Under the pieces are notes generated by a model. The model was given only the letters and a program-made list of their open reading frames with translations. It was not told the DNA's origin and did no database searches. Made by a program: the position numbers and the translations under genes. Shown piece by piece: positions 45,323 to 56,016 of a DNA stretch of 64,000 nucleotides. Source of the DNA: Trichomonas vaginalis G3 (Eukaryota > Parabasalia > Trichomonadida > Trichomonadidae); contig NC_067203.1 of the NCBI RefSeq assembly GCF_026262505.1, positions 186,001 through 250,000 on the forward strand. The letters run 5' to 3'. Positions within the stretch are counted from its first letter, which is position 1. Every line of letters begins with the position of its first letter.

Positions 45323-46204
45323 TTAATATGCTATTAAAATCATCTCAATAATGAGTCCATCCTTTCCGTCTTTGGGTAGCACAACATCTTTCATTGAAGA
45401 AGGTTCGACAAGTCTTATGTTAAACTTACTGACAAAGTTTGTTATACTATAATGCTTCGGCGGCGAATACATGTAGTTTGAAAGACATAATATAGATTCT
45501 TCAGCAAATTCACTTATACTGGATTTTATAACAATGTTCTCACGAGACCAAATACCACCAATTGACAATCTTGTAAGCAATCCTGCTGAACCTTCTACTG
45601 TAAACGTCGATGGTAACATTCCACGAAGGTCATCTATTGACATCGTTGAGTCACTGTATTTAAATATTTTCTTAAAGCAATCGTCATTATCTAACCATGC
45701 AATAGCTTTGAAGTTTTCATTCGAATAGACATCTGCTTCATTAAATGTAAATCCTGACTTCTTTGCAGAGACGACTTTAAAATCTATTGAGTTTGTTTCA
45801 AAATTATATGCTATGGTAACTTCTGAAGGTAATGGATGTCCTTCCGCAGTAAGTTGTTCTCTCACTACCGTTTGAAGCTTTGTGTTAAAAACTTTCATGT
45901 CATCTCCTGTGTCTAAGTTCACATACACAGCAACAGGGAAACTATCTTGCTTCTTTGTTTCATCATTATACCTCAAAACATTAAAGTTCTTCAATAATAT
46001 TGTTCTTCCTGCTGGAATACTTCGAACCTGTCTGATTTCAATAGCTTTCTCACCTCCTACATACTCTACCCAGTGTCTTGGATATTCATAAGTATACTGA
46101 CTTTCTTGAATTTTGGTTGTTTTCATCATAACATGTTCATAGTATATCTTTATACTCTTGTCAGTTAGACTCGGTGCTATGTTCTGAATATTTCTGACTT
46201 GCAT
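45323..46204 (-). CDS. Conserved Polinton structural-type protein (family 1)
   Basis: 293 aa, open. I chose the ATG at 46204 (MQVRNIQNIAPSLTDKSIKI) over one further upstream, because the motif ATTTTATCTCCATTAAAAATG abuts it and it leaves a short divergent gap to the ATPase. Landmarks: YEYPRHWVEYVGGEKAIEIR, FKYSDSTMSIDDLRGMLPST and ESILCLSNYMYSPPKHYS. It is related to the two family 2 paralogues at 31726 and 38660. Probably a virion surface protein. Confidence 0.65.
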   Translation of the reverse strand: MQVRNIQNIAPSLTDKSIKIYYEHVMMKTTKIQESQYTYEYPRHWVEYVGGEKAIEIRQVRSIPAGRTILLKNFNVLRYNDETKKQDSFPVAVYVNLDTGDDMKVFNTKLQTVVREQLTAEGHPLPSEVTIAYNFETNSIDFKVVSAKKSGFTFNEADVYSNENFKAIAWLDNDDCFKKIFKYSDSTMSIDDLRGMLPSTFTVEGSAGLLTRLSIGGIWSRENIVIKSSISEFAEESILCLSNYMYSPPKHYSITNFVSKFNIRLVEPSSMKDVVLPKDGKDGLIIEMILIAY

Positions 46205-46220
46205 TTTTAATGGAGATAAA

Positions 46221-47108
46221 ATGAAGCATTTAATACATGACGTAGATGAAGACATGAATGAAAGCAGTGAAAAGCTCAACAGTTCTCTCATTCTTCCTTT
46301 CAGTAAAGATTATGAATTCTGTTCAAATGGTGTGTATTTCTATTGTGGAAAGATGGGTTCAGGTAAGACATTTAACCTCATTCGTCATATACTCATAACA
46401 GAGCGTTTAGGAAACGACTCTTACTATGACCAAATCATTATATCAGCAACTTCAGACTCTATGGATTCAACAGCGAAAACATTTATGTCAAAAGTTCAAG
46501 CCTCTGTCGTTAAAGTTCCAGACAGTGAACTCATTGAATTTCTTCAACGTTACATTCGACGTAAGAGGAAATATTATGCCATCGTTGAATTTATACAGTC
46601 AGGAATGCAAAAGACTTCTGAGGAGATGGAAAGAATTATTGACAAACACCACTTACGTCAATACTCAGGAGTTTACGATATGAAAAGACTTACAAACTAC
46701 ATTCTGTCAAAACTTTCAAAATACCCCTTCAAAAAGTATCCATCAAACACTTTATTAGTTTGTGACGACTTCGCCGGAAAAGGTTTAGTGTCAAAACCAG
46801 ACTCACCATTAGCTAACATCATTACTAAAGTCAGACATTACCATTTAACTGTAGCAATACTTATGCAAACATGGAGGTTTTTAGCTTTAAACATAAAACG
46901 TCTCATAACTGACTTCGTTATCTTTCAAGGTTTCTCACGCTATGATATTGAACTCATTTGGAAACAGTCAGATATAACATTACCTTTTGAAGAAATTTGG
47001 GAAGCATATAAGTCTCTCATCTCTCCTCGTTCATACCTTGAGATTCATATCATGACTAATACCATTAAAGTCAAAAATATTCCATGGGAACGACCAACAT
47101 TGTTTTAA
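46221..47108 (+). CDS. A32-type packaging ATPase (family 1)
   Basis: 295 aa, open. Walker A FYCGKMGSGKTFNLIR near residues 36-51, Walker B LLVCDDFAGKG near 180, and a late AILMQTWRFLALNIKRLITD helix with Gln as sensor. It belongs to the FtsK/HerA A32 group and is equivalent to 26517-27392 in family 2. Divergent from the structural gene with only 16 bp between the ATGs. Confidence 0.85.
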   Translation: MKHLIHDVDEDMNESSEKLNSSLILPFSKDYEFCSNGVYFYCGKMGSGKTFNLIRHILITERLGNDSYYDQIIISATSDSMDSTAKTFMSKVQASVVKVPDSELIEFLQRYIRRKRKYYAIVEFIQSGMQKTSEEMERIIDKHHLRQYSGVYDMKRLTNYILSKLSKYPFKKYPSNTLLVCDDFAGKGLVSKPDSPLANIITKVRHYHLTVAILMQTWRFLALNIKRLITDFVIFQGFSRYDIELIWKQSDITLPFEEIWEAYKSLISPRSYLEIHIMTNTIKVKNIPWERPTLF

Positions 47109-47497
47109 AGTTTAACCTTCAATTGACTGATGGTAAACAAATTCCATGCATCTCTGTCGCCATTTCTGTTAATATTTTTGCTGTCATTCATATCATCCAC
47201 TTCCCCATCCGTTAGCTTTTGAGGATATGCGTTAGAATAGCTGTTCTTAAATGAAGGCTTTTCACCTTTGAGAGCATAAACTCTATAACTTTCTGCATAC
47301 TTTATGTTTGAACCTCCTGAGCCATCATTGACATAAATTTTTATAGGCTTCCACCCTTTGTTCATGTTCCTGCTTCTTCCCTTAGCTCTTTTGTTCAGTA
47401 GTTCTACATCTTTATACACAGCACCTGTCTCAGTGAATTCAACAATATTTTCATTCGTTAGCTTTACATTCAAACCCTTGTCGAGTATATTGTTCAT
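47105..47497 (-). CDS. Conserved Polinton protein of unknown function, copy D
   Basis: 130 aa from the ATG at 47497 (MNNILDKGLNVKLTNENIVE), chosen because a T-rich motif abuts it and a longer frame would overlap the divergent gene at 47532. Basic central stretch (NKRAKGRSRNMNKGWKPIKI). Near-identical to 3547-3939. Overlaps the end of the ATPase by 4 bp. Confidence 0.55.
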   Translation of the reverse strand: MNNILDKGLNVKLTNENIVEFTETGAVYKDVELLNKRAKGRSRNMNKGWKPIKIYVNDGSGGSNIKYAESYRVYALKGEKPSFKNSYSNAYPQKLTDGEVDDMNDSKNINRNGDRDAWNLFTISQLKVKL

Positions 47498-47531
47498 TTC
47501 ATACATATAAAAGGTTTTTATTCTATATGAA

Positions 47532-48152
47532 ATGAGAAGCAAATCCATCATAGCTGGTGCCGTTAATGTTCCAATTGAACCAACATCAAATGTTGACTCA
47601 CGAACGACAAACAATATTGTCATAAAGAACTATAGTTCGGAGTGTTTGAAAGAAAAAGAACCAGAACTTAAGTCGGTGAATTTAAACTCAGCTTCAAGTG
47701 CAAACGCTAACGCTACATCAGATGTTAAGTTAGAGTATCCACCATTAGACCAAATTCTTTCAAGAGAAGCCAACGACAATCCTTACACAAATGTTCAAAC
47801 AAATCCTTCAGATAACGTAGACCATTACCTTCTTCAGTTATATCAAACTATCTTACTCAAAGACGATAAGAAGCTTTTGACAAATCTTATAAGCAAGAAC
47901 CAAATAATTCTAACAAAGGAGGACCTTGAAAATGTTATCTCACGAATAACAGGGAAACAATGTGTCATTGACTATCTCGACCCTGAAATCGAATGCTGTG
48001 GTCAAACTCCACTATTCATGAAAATAGGTAACATTCGCATCATTGAAACACCAGGAACTACAGGAGTTGAGTTTAAGTATAAATATTCGAATGAATATAC
48101 AAAACTTTCAACAGAATATAAACTTTGTTTGAAATATGTTTTAGTAAATTAA
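47532..48152 (+). CDS. CCG-motif Polinton protein (family 1)
   Basis: 206 aa, open, starts MRSKSIIAGAVNVPIEPTSN. The motif TTTTTATTCTATATGAAATG abuts the ATG. Asn/Ala/Ser-rich linker (SASSANANATSDVK), then YLLQLYQTILLKDDKKLLTN and DPEIECCGQTPLFMKIGNIR. Relative of 22922-23500. The adjacent Cys pair in both families may bind metal or form disulphides. Confidence 0.6.
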   Translation: MRSKSIIAGAVNVPIEPTSNVDSRTTNNIVIKNYSSECLKEKEPELKSVNLNSASSANANATSDVKLEYPPLDQILSREANDNPYTNVQTNPSDNVDHYLLQLYQTILLKDDKKLLTNLISKNQIILTKEDLENVISRITGKQCVIDYLDPEIECCGQTPLFMKIGNIRIIETPGTTGVEFKYKYSNEYTKLSTEYKLCLKYVLVN

Positions 48153-48156
48153 AGCA

Positions 48157-48194
48157 GTCAGGACCTTCGGTCTTGGCGCTTTGCGCCGTCAGTC
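48157..48194. terminator. Double GC hairpin between convergent genes
   Basis: GACC-TTC-GGTC followed by GGCGC-TTT-GCGCC, bracketed by GTCAG direct repeats and followed by a run of seven A. It lies in the gap between two convergent genes. Copy A lacks this segment at the same place. A terminator-like role or a small insertion are both possible. Confidence 0.4.
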
Positions 48195-48203
48195 AAAAAA
48201 ATT

Positions 48204-48446
48204 TCAAGTTAGCAATTTGTAATATCTATCCAAAACTTCTTCAACAGTATCGAACTCATCTTCATAATGCAAACCTAATCTTATTGACTTGGTGCAGTTT
48301 TCACTAACACAATATTTTTCTGTTCTCTTGACTGACATAACTAACTCATTTGTTTCATCAAACAGCAACAACCAAAGTTCATGACCTAATACATAACATT
48401 CATACTTTATATTTTTAGCTCTGAGTTCTCTTGTAAGCTGTTGCAT
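48204..48446 (-). CDS. 80-aa small Polinton protein
   Basis: Open, starts MQQLTRELRAKNIKYECYVL, continues GHELWLLLFDETNELVMSVK and ends in a helix (DTVEEVLDRYYKLLT). Copy A has a broken counterpart at 2662-2899. Function unknown. Confidence 0.55.
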   Translation of the reverse strand: MQQLTRELRAKNIKYECYVLGHELWLLLFDETNELVMSVKRTEKYCVSENCTKSIRLGLHYEDEFDTVEEVLDRYYKLLT

Positions 48447-48454
48447 TTAATATT

Positions 48455-48556
48455 TTCTAAAAAGTCAACTTCAACAGTCATTCGCACTGGTGCCTTCAGT
48501 TCTATAGGCTCTCCTTGAAAGTCAACAAGTCTGAATTGCATGTCTTTCAAATTATG
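48455..48556 (-). pseudogene. Penton-like gene end, cut by the MULE
   Basis: Matches the last 30 or so codons of the gene at 1926-2651 (NLKDMQFRLVDFQGEPVELK). The match stops at the MULE tip at 48557. Confidence 0.75.
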
Positions 48557-49344
48557 AGATATAAAAATTGCTCACATTTGCTCACATTTTGGCACTTTTT
48601 TGTACGTTTGTCAAAAAATTGTGAGGAAGATCTCACAAAAATAGTCAAAATGTGAGCAAATTTTGAGAATTGCTCACATTTTGACATACGATTATTTTCA
48701 TACGTTTTTTTGATGAATTCTAATAAAACTTCATTACCACTTTCAGAACGAAGCGTAACTTTTCAGCACGTAACGCTCTATCATGTGTAGTGACATATTA
48801 TTCAAAAAAACTCAGATTGCTTATCTTATAATAACAATTTCATTAGAAAAAATGCACGATTTCACGCTAAAACTTTGAAGCAATTCTTAAATTCGGATAA
48901 AAAATCGATATGTATTACACTTTAAACTTCAAAAAATGGTTCAAAATTTAGACTTAGTTTATCTTAACAATATAGCAGATTTTAAGCCGAACAAGTAGGA
49001 GTAATAGAAATAGCTCTTGAAAATAATTACAATTAGTAATATGTAAGTCAAAGTTCGAGTATTCTAATAAATAAACGTTCCGGATTTTCTTTACTACAAG
49101 AATCAATACTTAATATATAGAAGCAACAGTAAAAACTTATTAGAGATTCAAAAAGAAAGTTGACTAAAGAGAATCTTTTTATATAAGTAATTTTATTTTT
49201 TTGAAATACGAGATCGAATAAACATGTATTTTATTTTATTACTATAATAATACGTTTTTACATAGTAAGAAAGTTTAGAGACTGAAATGAAATTAAAAAT
49301 TGAGAAAAAAATAAAGCTTTTCTATAAAAATTCATATTAATATA
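48557..49344. repeat. MULE left terminal inverted repeat
   Basis: About 788 bp, inverse of 56857-57643. The first 150 bp carry several GCTCACATTT / AAATGTGAGC motifs in both orientations, likely transposase binding sites. At least one base differs between the two repeats (TTCTAATAAA against TTCGAATAAA). Confidence 0.9.
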
Positions 49345-52195
49345 TAGTATAATGATATTACAATTTATTGATAGTTGTGTTAGAAAAAAGGTACATTCAC
49401 TATTTTTGACAAAATTTTAAATTTTCATGGGGTTGTAAATCTTATAATAACTAGATGAATAAGGAATAAATCCCAGTATGATGTGCATCATTATATTAAA
49501 CACTATATGTAAGGCTGGTGATTCTATTAACACTTATGAAGATCTATAGTATTTGAGCAGATAAATTTGATAATTTCCAAAACTCTTATATTTCAAAATT
49601 AAAGTGTGCGAATGCATTTAAATGAGAGCAAAAAGAGATTGATGCTGTTAAAACTATGTGTTAATTTGCAATTATTTCGCATCACAAGAACTACCCAGTA
49701 TATTCGGCTATCTTTCTTTGCAATTATTCTCCATTATACATATAATATAATGGTTAGGGTTTGAAGAAAAGTTACTAGAGAATTATTGACTTTTGAAATA
49801 ATGCAGAATTTTACTTGAAGAAATCATTAATTTATGAGTTCCAAATTGCTAAGCATGACGAAGGATCATTAAATTTGCTACAATTAAATACACTTATTGC
49901 AGAATTAAGATTTTTGAAATTAAAAGTTTGAAATATTGCCTTTTTGAATAAAAATTTAAATTTTATTATATAATCATGATAATATCTTATAGAAATTAAA
50001 AGAAAATATTTTAAACCATTCAAATATTTTGAATGTCTTATCAATTTAAAATATTAAAAGATAGCTTGATTTTATCATCATTAGTTGTTATCAAAGTTTT
50101 CTTCTTTTGATGAACAACAGTAAATGATTTGTTAATTACTTGTCTTCCTTTTTCGCAGCAAAATCGAAAGTTATGATGATAATCTTGCTCTCAATTTTGA
50201 AACTCTCTGATTTACAAGTAAGCATTCCTTTGGAAAAGCAGTCCTATTCTGTTTTCAAGATATTTTAAAGCCTCAATTTCATACAATGCGCAGATCTATT
50301 CGAAATTGCAAGAACTCTCAAGAAAAATGCAGCAGCAAAGAAGATTCCATAGTTTCTAGCATCAAAAATTTACAACCTTAATACAACAGTTAAAGAGAAG
50401 CTCGAAAAGAAAATATTTAACCATAAAGCTGGAAACCATTCGATATCTACTATTGGATCTAATAAAAAGTTAATTATAACATATTTAACATGCTATTTGT
50501 TGACTTTGTTCCATTATATTACCATATATACCTTTTTGAAATCTAAAATATTTTTACAATTTTAACCATGTGTTGTTGAAACCATATATCAATCTTAGCT
50601 AAAGTATAGTTTATGAGTCTGTCACCATCTAACGTATGAATTTTCAAAAATGTCAAATATGTTCATTTTTTCTGTAGATTCAGCCATAATTTCACGTTGT
50701 TATACTATTCAACTATTATTTAATATTTTTATCGATTTAAATATATGATGAGATGCTTAGTTCTCCTGGAAATCGATTTTTAATCGCAATTTTAACTTTC
50801 CAAAAAAAATTCAAAAATAAAAATCCCTCTCAATTTTCTAAGTTTTATAACTCGCCAAATCTCTAGCCAAATTTTTTTGGCCCGTATAAATATTGTTTGG
50901 CACTATATAGGGATGCTATTTATCATATTTTCATCCCATTTTACTGTTATCGCCTAGTGAATGTACCTTTGTTAGAAAAAATATACAACTAAAATGTCAG
51001 TTTTAAAAAATTTAAAAATTATATTAAAACAATAGTCATTGAGGATGGTTAATTGCAAAAACTCAAGAAACTATCATTATCTCTCTTTGCTTAACACATC
51101 TACAACTGGAAACATCATTCCAAATGAAGTTCCTCAGTCTCGTCAAAATTTCTCTCTCATCTACAACAAGCTTAACTCAAAACTCAAGAAACTATCATTA
51201 TCTCTCTTTGCTTAACACATCTACAACTGGAAACATCATTCCAAATGTTGCATTCAAGAATCCTATTATTATTCTTTCTTTCAATCTTTTATATTTACTC
51301 TTTAAATTCTAATATAATATAAATTCTTCATTTCCTTTGTTTAAACTTTTTTCATTTTAATACCATTTTATCAGATAGTAATTTTTGTTTTTCTCTGACC
51401 AAAAATCTTCTCAATTTAACTCCACCTTCACAAAAATTCATTGAGTTCTCTCAAAATTCTTGTATTTTTGGTATACTTAAAGTATCATCTTCAAATATTT
51501 TTTTGGAGAAAATTGACTTTGCATAATATCGTAATACTTTTTAAGGCAGATAGATTTACCGTAAGTTGAAGAACTTTTAATTTGAACAGAAATTATTCAA
51601 CAAATATTCTTTTTATTTGATCAAGATACGTATACCAATATGATCTACTTGCTAGGGATATGTAGATCACGTTCAGAATTTGCCAAGTTTGGTGAATATC
51701 TATGGGATTAGGGACATCTATTTAATTTAAGAACTAAAAATTAGCATAGGCGTATTATGCTGTTACTGAAATATATTTTGGATGTATAAATTTTTACTTA
51801 ATACTCTTTTATTGTTATCATTTTTAAAGATTTTTTATTATGAGCAAAAAAATGGCAAGACAATAATATATTGTACATGCAATTTATTATTACTGAATAA
51901 ATTTATCAATCAAATTTGATCACATACAATTTTTACAGATAAATACATTATCTCAAAAAATATCTATATATTAGTATATGTTACACGAAATGTAATAAAA
52001 TGTATTACTTTGGTTTATCAATTTATAAATAAGAATGAAAATTTGTTATAGCTTTGTTCCAATATTTATTTTTATATATTTAAGTTATCCATTTTACTGT
52101 TTTCATTCATATTTATAACAAAATTAGAGTCCTTACATTATTTATCTTATTTCAATAGTGATAAAAATCAACTATATTTTGTAAGATCTTAAAAA
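49345..52195. other. MULE interior, AT-rich and without clear genes
   Basis: No gene of support. A direct repeat of about 70 bp (51057-51126 and 51179-51248, starting AAAACTCAAGAAACTATCAT) lies 122 bp apart. The T-rich DNA around 51250-51480 gives short chance frames. Confidence 0.5.
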
Positions 52196-52204
52196 GTGAC
52201 AAAA

Positions 52205-54740
52205 ATGGAAAACTACATTAAATTTATTTATAAGGATACAAAATTATATGTCATTCCACCAAGAGCGGTTAAAGCATTAACACTTTATTTATATATATCT
52301 CACAAGCTAAGTTTACCTCTAAACACATTCGAATTAACAACAAATAACAAAAATTTAGGTGTTCTGGATAATTTGCGCTGTAATAACAAAATTACTATCA
52401 ATATTAAAAGAAAAAAGAAGCCTTTTAACTTATTTTCAATTCCGATTGTAAACAGTATAAAAACTTCTGAAGATCAAGACAAAAAGATTAATCAAATATC
52501 ACAAAATGACGAAAATTTATTGTGGGCAGCCAAGTTTGCGTTGTATATGAGCAATAACATAATAGAAGAAGCAATTAAAATCATGAATTTCAATTGTCTT
52601 CAGGAAGTATTCAATCCTGTTGATGAAATTAAAAAAATGTTAGAAGGAGAGTATAAAGTAACAATTTCAGATGGAAATAAAAATAAATTATATGAGACAA
52701 TTTTACCAAATGAAGAAGCTGAAGATTCTTATAGTGAGAATGATAGTGATATCGATTATGATGAAGAAAGTAAACAAAAGGATAAAAATGATTTTTCTAT
52801 AGAAACTCATGATAAAGATAACAATATAAGAAAGAATTGGCCATTTCAAGATGAAGACAACGAAAACTCGGATTCTCTATTAAACAGATATTTAAGTTCC
52901 GAAGAATTCAATGAATTCAAAGAGGAGGAGAATGAACAAATTTTATTAGATGAACAAACTGCAACAATAAGTGGAATAACTGCTCAAAATTCAAATATAA
53001 GACAAAATGAAACAATAAGTGGAGTTTCTCCTCCAAACACAAATCAAAGACAAATGCAACAATAAATGCAGTTTCATTTCCAAACACAAATCAAAGACAA
53101 AATGCAACAATAAATGCAGTTTCATTTCCAAACACAAATCAAAGACAAATGCAACAAAATGCAGTTTCTTTCCAAACACAAATCAAAGACAAAATGCAAC
53201 AATAATGGAGTTTCATTTCCAAACACAAATCAAAGACAAAATGCAACAATAAATGCAGTTTCATTTCCAAACACAAATCAAAGACAAAATGCAACAATAA
53301 ATGAGTTTCATTTCAAACACAAATCAAAGACAAATGCAACAATAATGCAGTCTTTCAAACACAAATCAAAGACAAAATGCAACAATAAGTGGAGTTTCAT
53401 TTCCAAACACAAATCAAAGACAAAATGCAACAAGAAATGCAGTTTCATTTCCAAACACAAATCAAAGACAAAATGCAACAATAAATGCAGTTTCATTTCC
53501 AAACACAAATCAAAGACAAAATGCAACAATAAATGCAGTTTCATTTCCAAACACAAATCAAAGACAAAATGCAACAATAAATGCAGTTTCATTTCCAAAC
53601 ACAAATCAAAGACAAACTGCAACAATAAGTGGAGTTACTCCTCCAAACACAAATCAAAGACAAAATGAAACAATAAGTGGAGTCACTCCTCCAAACACAA
53701 ATCAAAGACAAAATGAAACAATAAGTGGAGTCACTCTTTCAAACACAAATCAAAGACAAAATGCAACAATAAGTGGAGTCACTCCTTCAAACACAAATCA
53801 AAGACAAACTGCAACAATAAGTGGAGTAACTGCTCAAAATTCAAATATAAGACAAAATGAAACAATAAGTGGAGTTTCTCCTCCAAACACAAATCAAAGA
53901 CAAAATGCAACAATAAATGCAGTTTCATTTCCAAACACAAATCAAAGACAAACTGCAACAATAAGTGGAGTTACTCCTCCAAACACAAATCAAAGACAAA
54001 ATGAAACAATAAGTGGAGTTTCTCCTCCAAACACAAATCAAAGACAAACTGCAACAATAAGTGGAGTTTCTCCTCCAAACACAAATCAAAGACAAAATGA
54101 AACAATAAGTGGAGTCACTCCTTCAAACACAAATCAAAGACAAAATGCAACAATAAATTCGGATATTCAGCGTCAAATCCCTCAGCATCAATCCTCACTA
54201 CCTAATGAAACTGCTTCTTATTCTTCCCAAATTTCTAATCATTTAACCGATAATCCTCCATTAACAGATTTACAAAATACACATCTAGTGCCAAATTTTG
54301 CTTATGATTACCAAAATAATTTTTCAACGCATAAACAATCTATTATCGTTAATAAAGCTTGTATTGAACTTATTCCTAATTATCAATCTTTTGATGATAA
54401 AAATAAAGAGATTCACCGAAAAAGAATCAAAAATATTCTGAGGACTTATCATACATTTTCAATTTTCCAATCCGCACGTATTAAATATTCATTAACCATA
54501 TATACAAATGGTCATCCTTTGAGATTTCAACGTTACAATGCTCATAATAATTATTTAGAAATTATTTATTATTGCGGATATAAACCTAGATGCAACTTTT
54601 GTATGCATGTAAAAGTCTTTGATGAGAAATTAAATATTTCTCCTGAAGAAAAACCAGACAGTAAACTTCATAACTGCCGACCTGCAAAACAATCTCAAAT
54701 AATTAAAGGAACAAATCCAATGAACTATGATATATATTGA
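52205..54740 (+). pseudogene. MULE N-terminal region with 48-bp repeats and a Cys/His domain
   Basis: Starts MENYIKFIYKDTKLYVIPPR, an N-terminal domain that reads like a ubiquitin-like or small beta domain, then a very acidic linker (EEAEDSYSENDSDIDYDEES). A 48-bp tandem repeat follows, encoding NTNQRQNATINAVSFP-type units. The end (54288-54740) has RFQRYNAHNNYLEIIYYCGY, CNFCMHVKVF and KLHNCRPAKQ, a FLYWCH/WRKY-like zinc-binding arrangement usual ahead of MULE catalytic domains. The frame is lost in the repeat, where units with CAAATG in place of CAAAATG shift it by one base, and again at 54727, where the transposase continues one frame over. Confidence 0.6.
53028..54160 (+). repeat. 48-bp tandem repeat, about 23 units
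   Basis: Unit AACACAAATCAAAGACAAAA then TGCAACAATAAATGCAGTTT and CATTTCCA. Two main flavours alternate: NATINAVSFP and NETISGV(S/T)PP. Early units (53030-53400) have 1-4 base losses that break the frame; later units keep it. Confidence 0.92.
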
Positions 54741-56016
54741 ATCTCAAGTTCAAGATTATGTTGTCAAAAATCCAACCGCAACGATATCAGAAACAAGAAA
54801 GTATGCAAATCAACTGATATATGACTGTAATCAAGCCCAGTCTACTAATTTCATTCAGATATCAGAGAAGAAAGTCCAACAGCTGTATTATGAAGTTCAT
54901 CCTGTCAAATCAAAATCAGAGATTGATATTATTAATGAAATGTTAGAATTTTTTAATCAAAGATCATATTTTATTACCCAAAGCACAAAAAATGATAATG
55001 CCTATTATTTTTTTGGATTGGAACGTTTCATTCGAGTTGCACGGTATTCATCACATTGTTTTATTGATGGAACCTTCAAAGTCGTTCCTGTATCAATAAT
55101 GAATGGCCAATTATTAAATTTGTTAATTTTTGACCAAGCAACTCAACTGTATCTACCGTTTTTACATATAATCATGACGGGAAGAACAGAAACTGATTAT
55201 CAAAGAGTATTTAGTATTATGGAGTATGATACTGATATTAAAATTCCTTTATCAACATTTGATGTTATAACAACTGATTTCGAAAAAGCACTTCAAGGCT
55301 CAATTTATAAAAGAAAAGGAGAGCAAACCATATTGACTGGATGCATATATCACTTTATTGCAGCATTAGTTAAGAATTTCAAGAAAAAATGTGATCCAGA
55401 AGATCTTAACAATAAAATTCTTTTAAAGTTATTATGCGCTTCTCCATTCATGCCAGAAGAAGTTTTTGATTTGGTTTGTAATAAAATTAAATGCATTCAA
55501 GATACAAATGAATTTGCAAAATACTTTATTAAAACATGGAGCACAAGCTATAATTCAATCAGCAAGCTCAAAGTATTCGACAATATTTATTCTAATAATG
55601 GCGTAGAATCGTACAACAAAGTGTTAAATACAAATATTGTATATTCACATCCCACAATTTTAAAGACGGTACACACTTTAATGAAAGTGGATTTAGCGAT
55701 TTTGCATCGATATGCACGGGCAGATAAAAACACAAGTGATCATAAACAGTCGTATTTCATTAAATTGAAAAAAATAAATGAAGAGATTCAGTTATTTGAA
55801 GAGCATTTTGGTCTGGAAATATCATTAATTCCTGAGGATATAATGAAAAAATATAAGGATTTGTCCAAACATTCTGGAATTGATTTCAGAGATATTGAAA
55901 TTGAAAGGTATATGTCAAGTGATCAAATACTTGATGACATTCAAATAAATTTAGAAGAAACAAAAAATGAAAAGATAGAAAACATTGAAATTGCCGAAGA
56001 TGATTTATTTCAATAA
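54727..56016 (+). CDS. MULE transposase catalytic part
   Basis: 429 codons open. SSHCFIDGTFKVVPVS (Asp 114), VITTDFEKALQG (Asp 184) and IYSNNGVESYNKVLN (Glu 294) fit the MULE DDE triad, with GCIYHFIAALVKNF (C/H motif) between the last two. The first residues (MIYIESQVQDYVVKNPTATI) continue a helical DNA-binding region that the preceding frame also touches. The overlap of 14 bp with that frame suggests a one-base shift, so the full protein may not be made. Confidence 0.8.
   Translation: MIYIESQVQDYVVKNPTATISETRKYANQLIYDCNQAQSTNFIQISEKKVQQLYYEVHPVKSKSEIDIINEMLEFFNQRSYFITQSTKNDNAYYFFGLERFIRVARYSSHCFIDGTFKVVPVSIMNGQLLNLLIFDQATQLYLPFLHIIMTGRTETDYQRVFSIMEYDTDIKIPLSTFDVITTDFEKALQGSIYKRKGEQTILTGCIYHFIAALVKNFKKKCDPEDLNNKILLKLLCASPFMPEEVFDLVCNKIKCIQDTNEFAKYFIKTWSTSYNSISKLKVFDNIYSNNGVESYNKVLNTNIVYSHPTILKTVHTLMKVDLAILHRYARADKNTSDHKQSYFIKLKKINEEIQLFEEHFGLEISLIPEDIMKKYKDLSKHSGIDFRDIEIERYMSSDQILDDIQINLEETKNEKIENIEIAEDDLFQ

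Larger units (their letters stand above)
43885..48556. mobile_element. Polinton copy D (family 1), left 4.7 kb
   Basis: Left tip AGTTAGTATAC at 43885. The content is the inverse of 2580-7144 in A and mostly open, so this copy is younger or better kept, with perhaps one or two breaks. The family call rests on the A32-type ATPase and the penton-like gene fragment. It ends abruptly inside the penton-like gene, where the MULE begins. The rest of the element is not on the far side of the MULE. Confidence 0.85.

Noticed and set aside
47532-47623. 92-bp head-to-head antisense overlap of two Polinton genes
   Set aside because: Choosing the ATG at 47497 for the reverse gene, where the promoter-like motif lies, removes the overlap.
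51124-51312. 62-aa frame inside the MULE
   Set aside because: Made mostly of the 70-bp direct repeat; no start context or family match.
53308-53961. Reverse-strand frames rich in FVFDLCLEMKLHLLL
   Set aside because: Antisense reading of the 48-bp MULE repeat.
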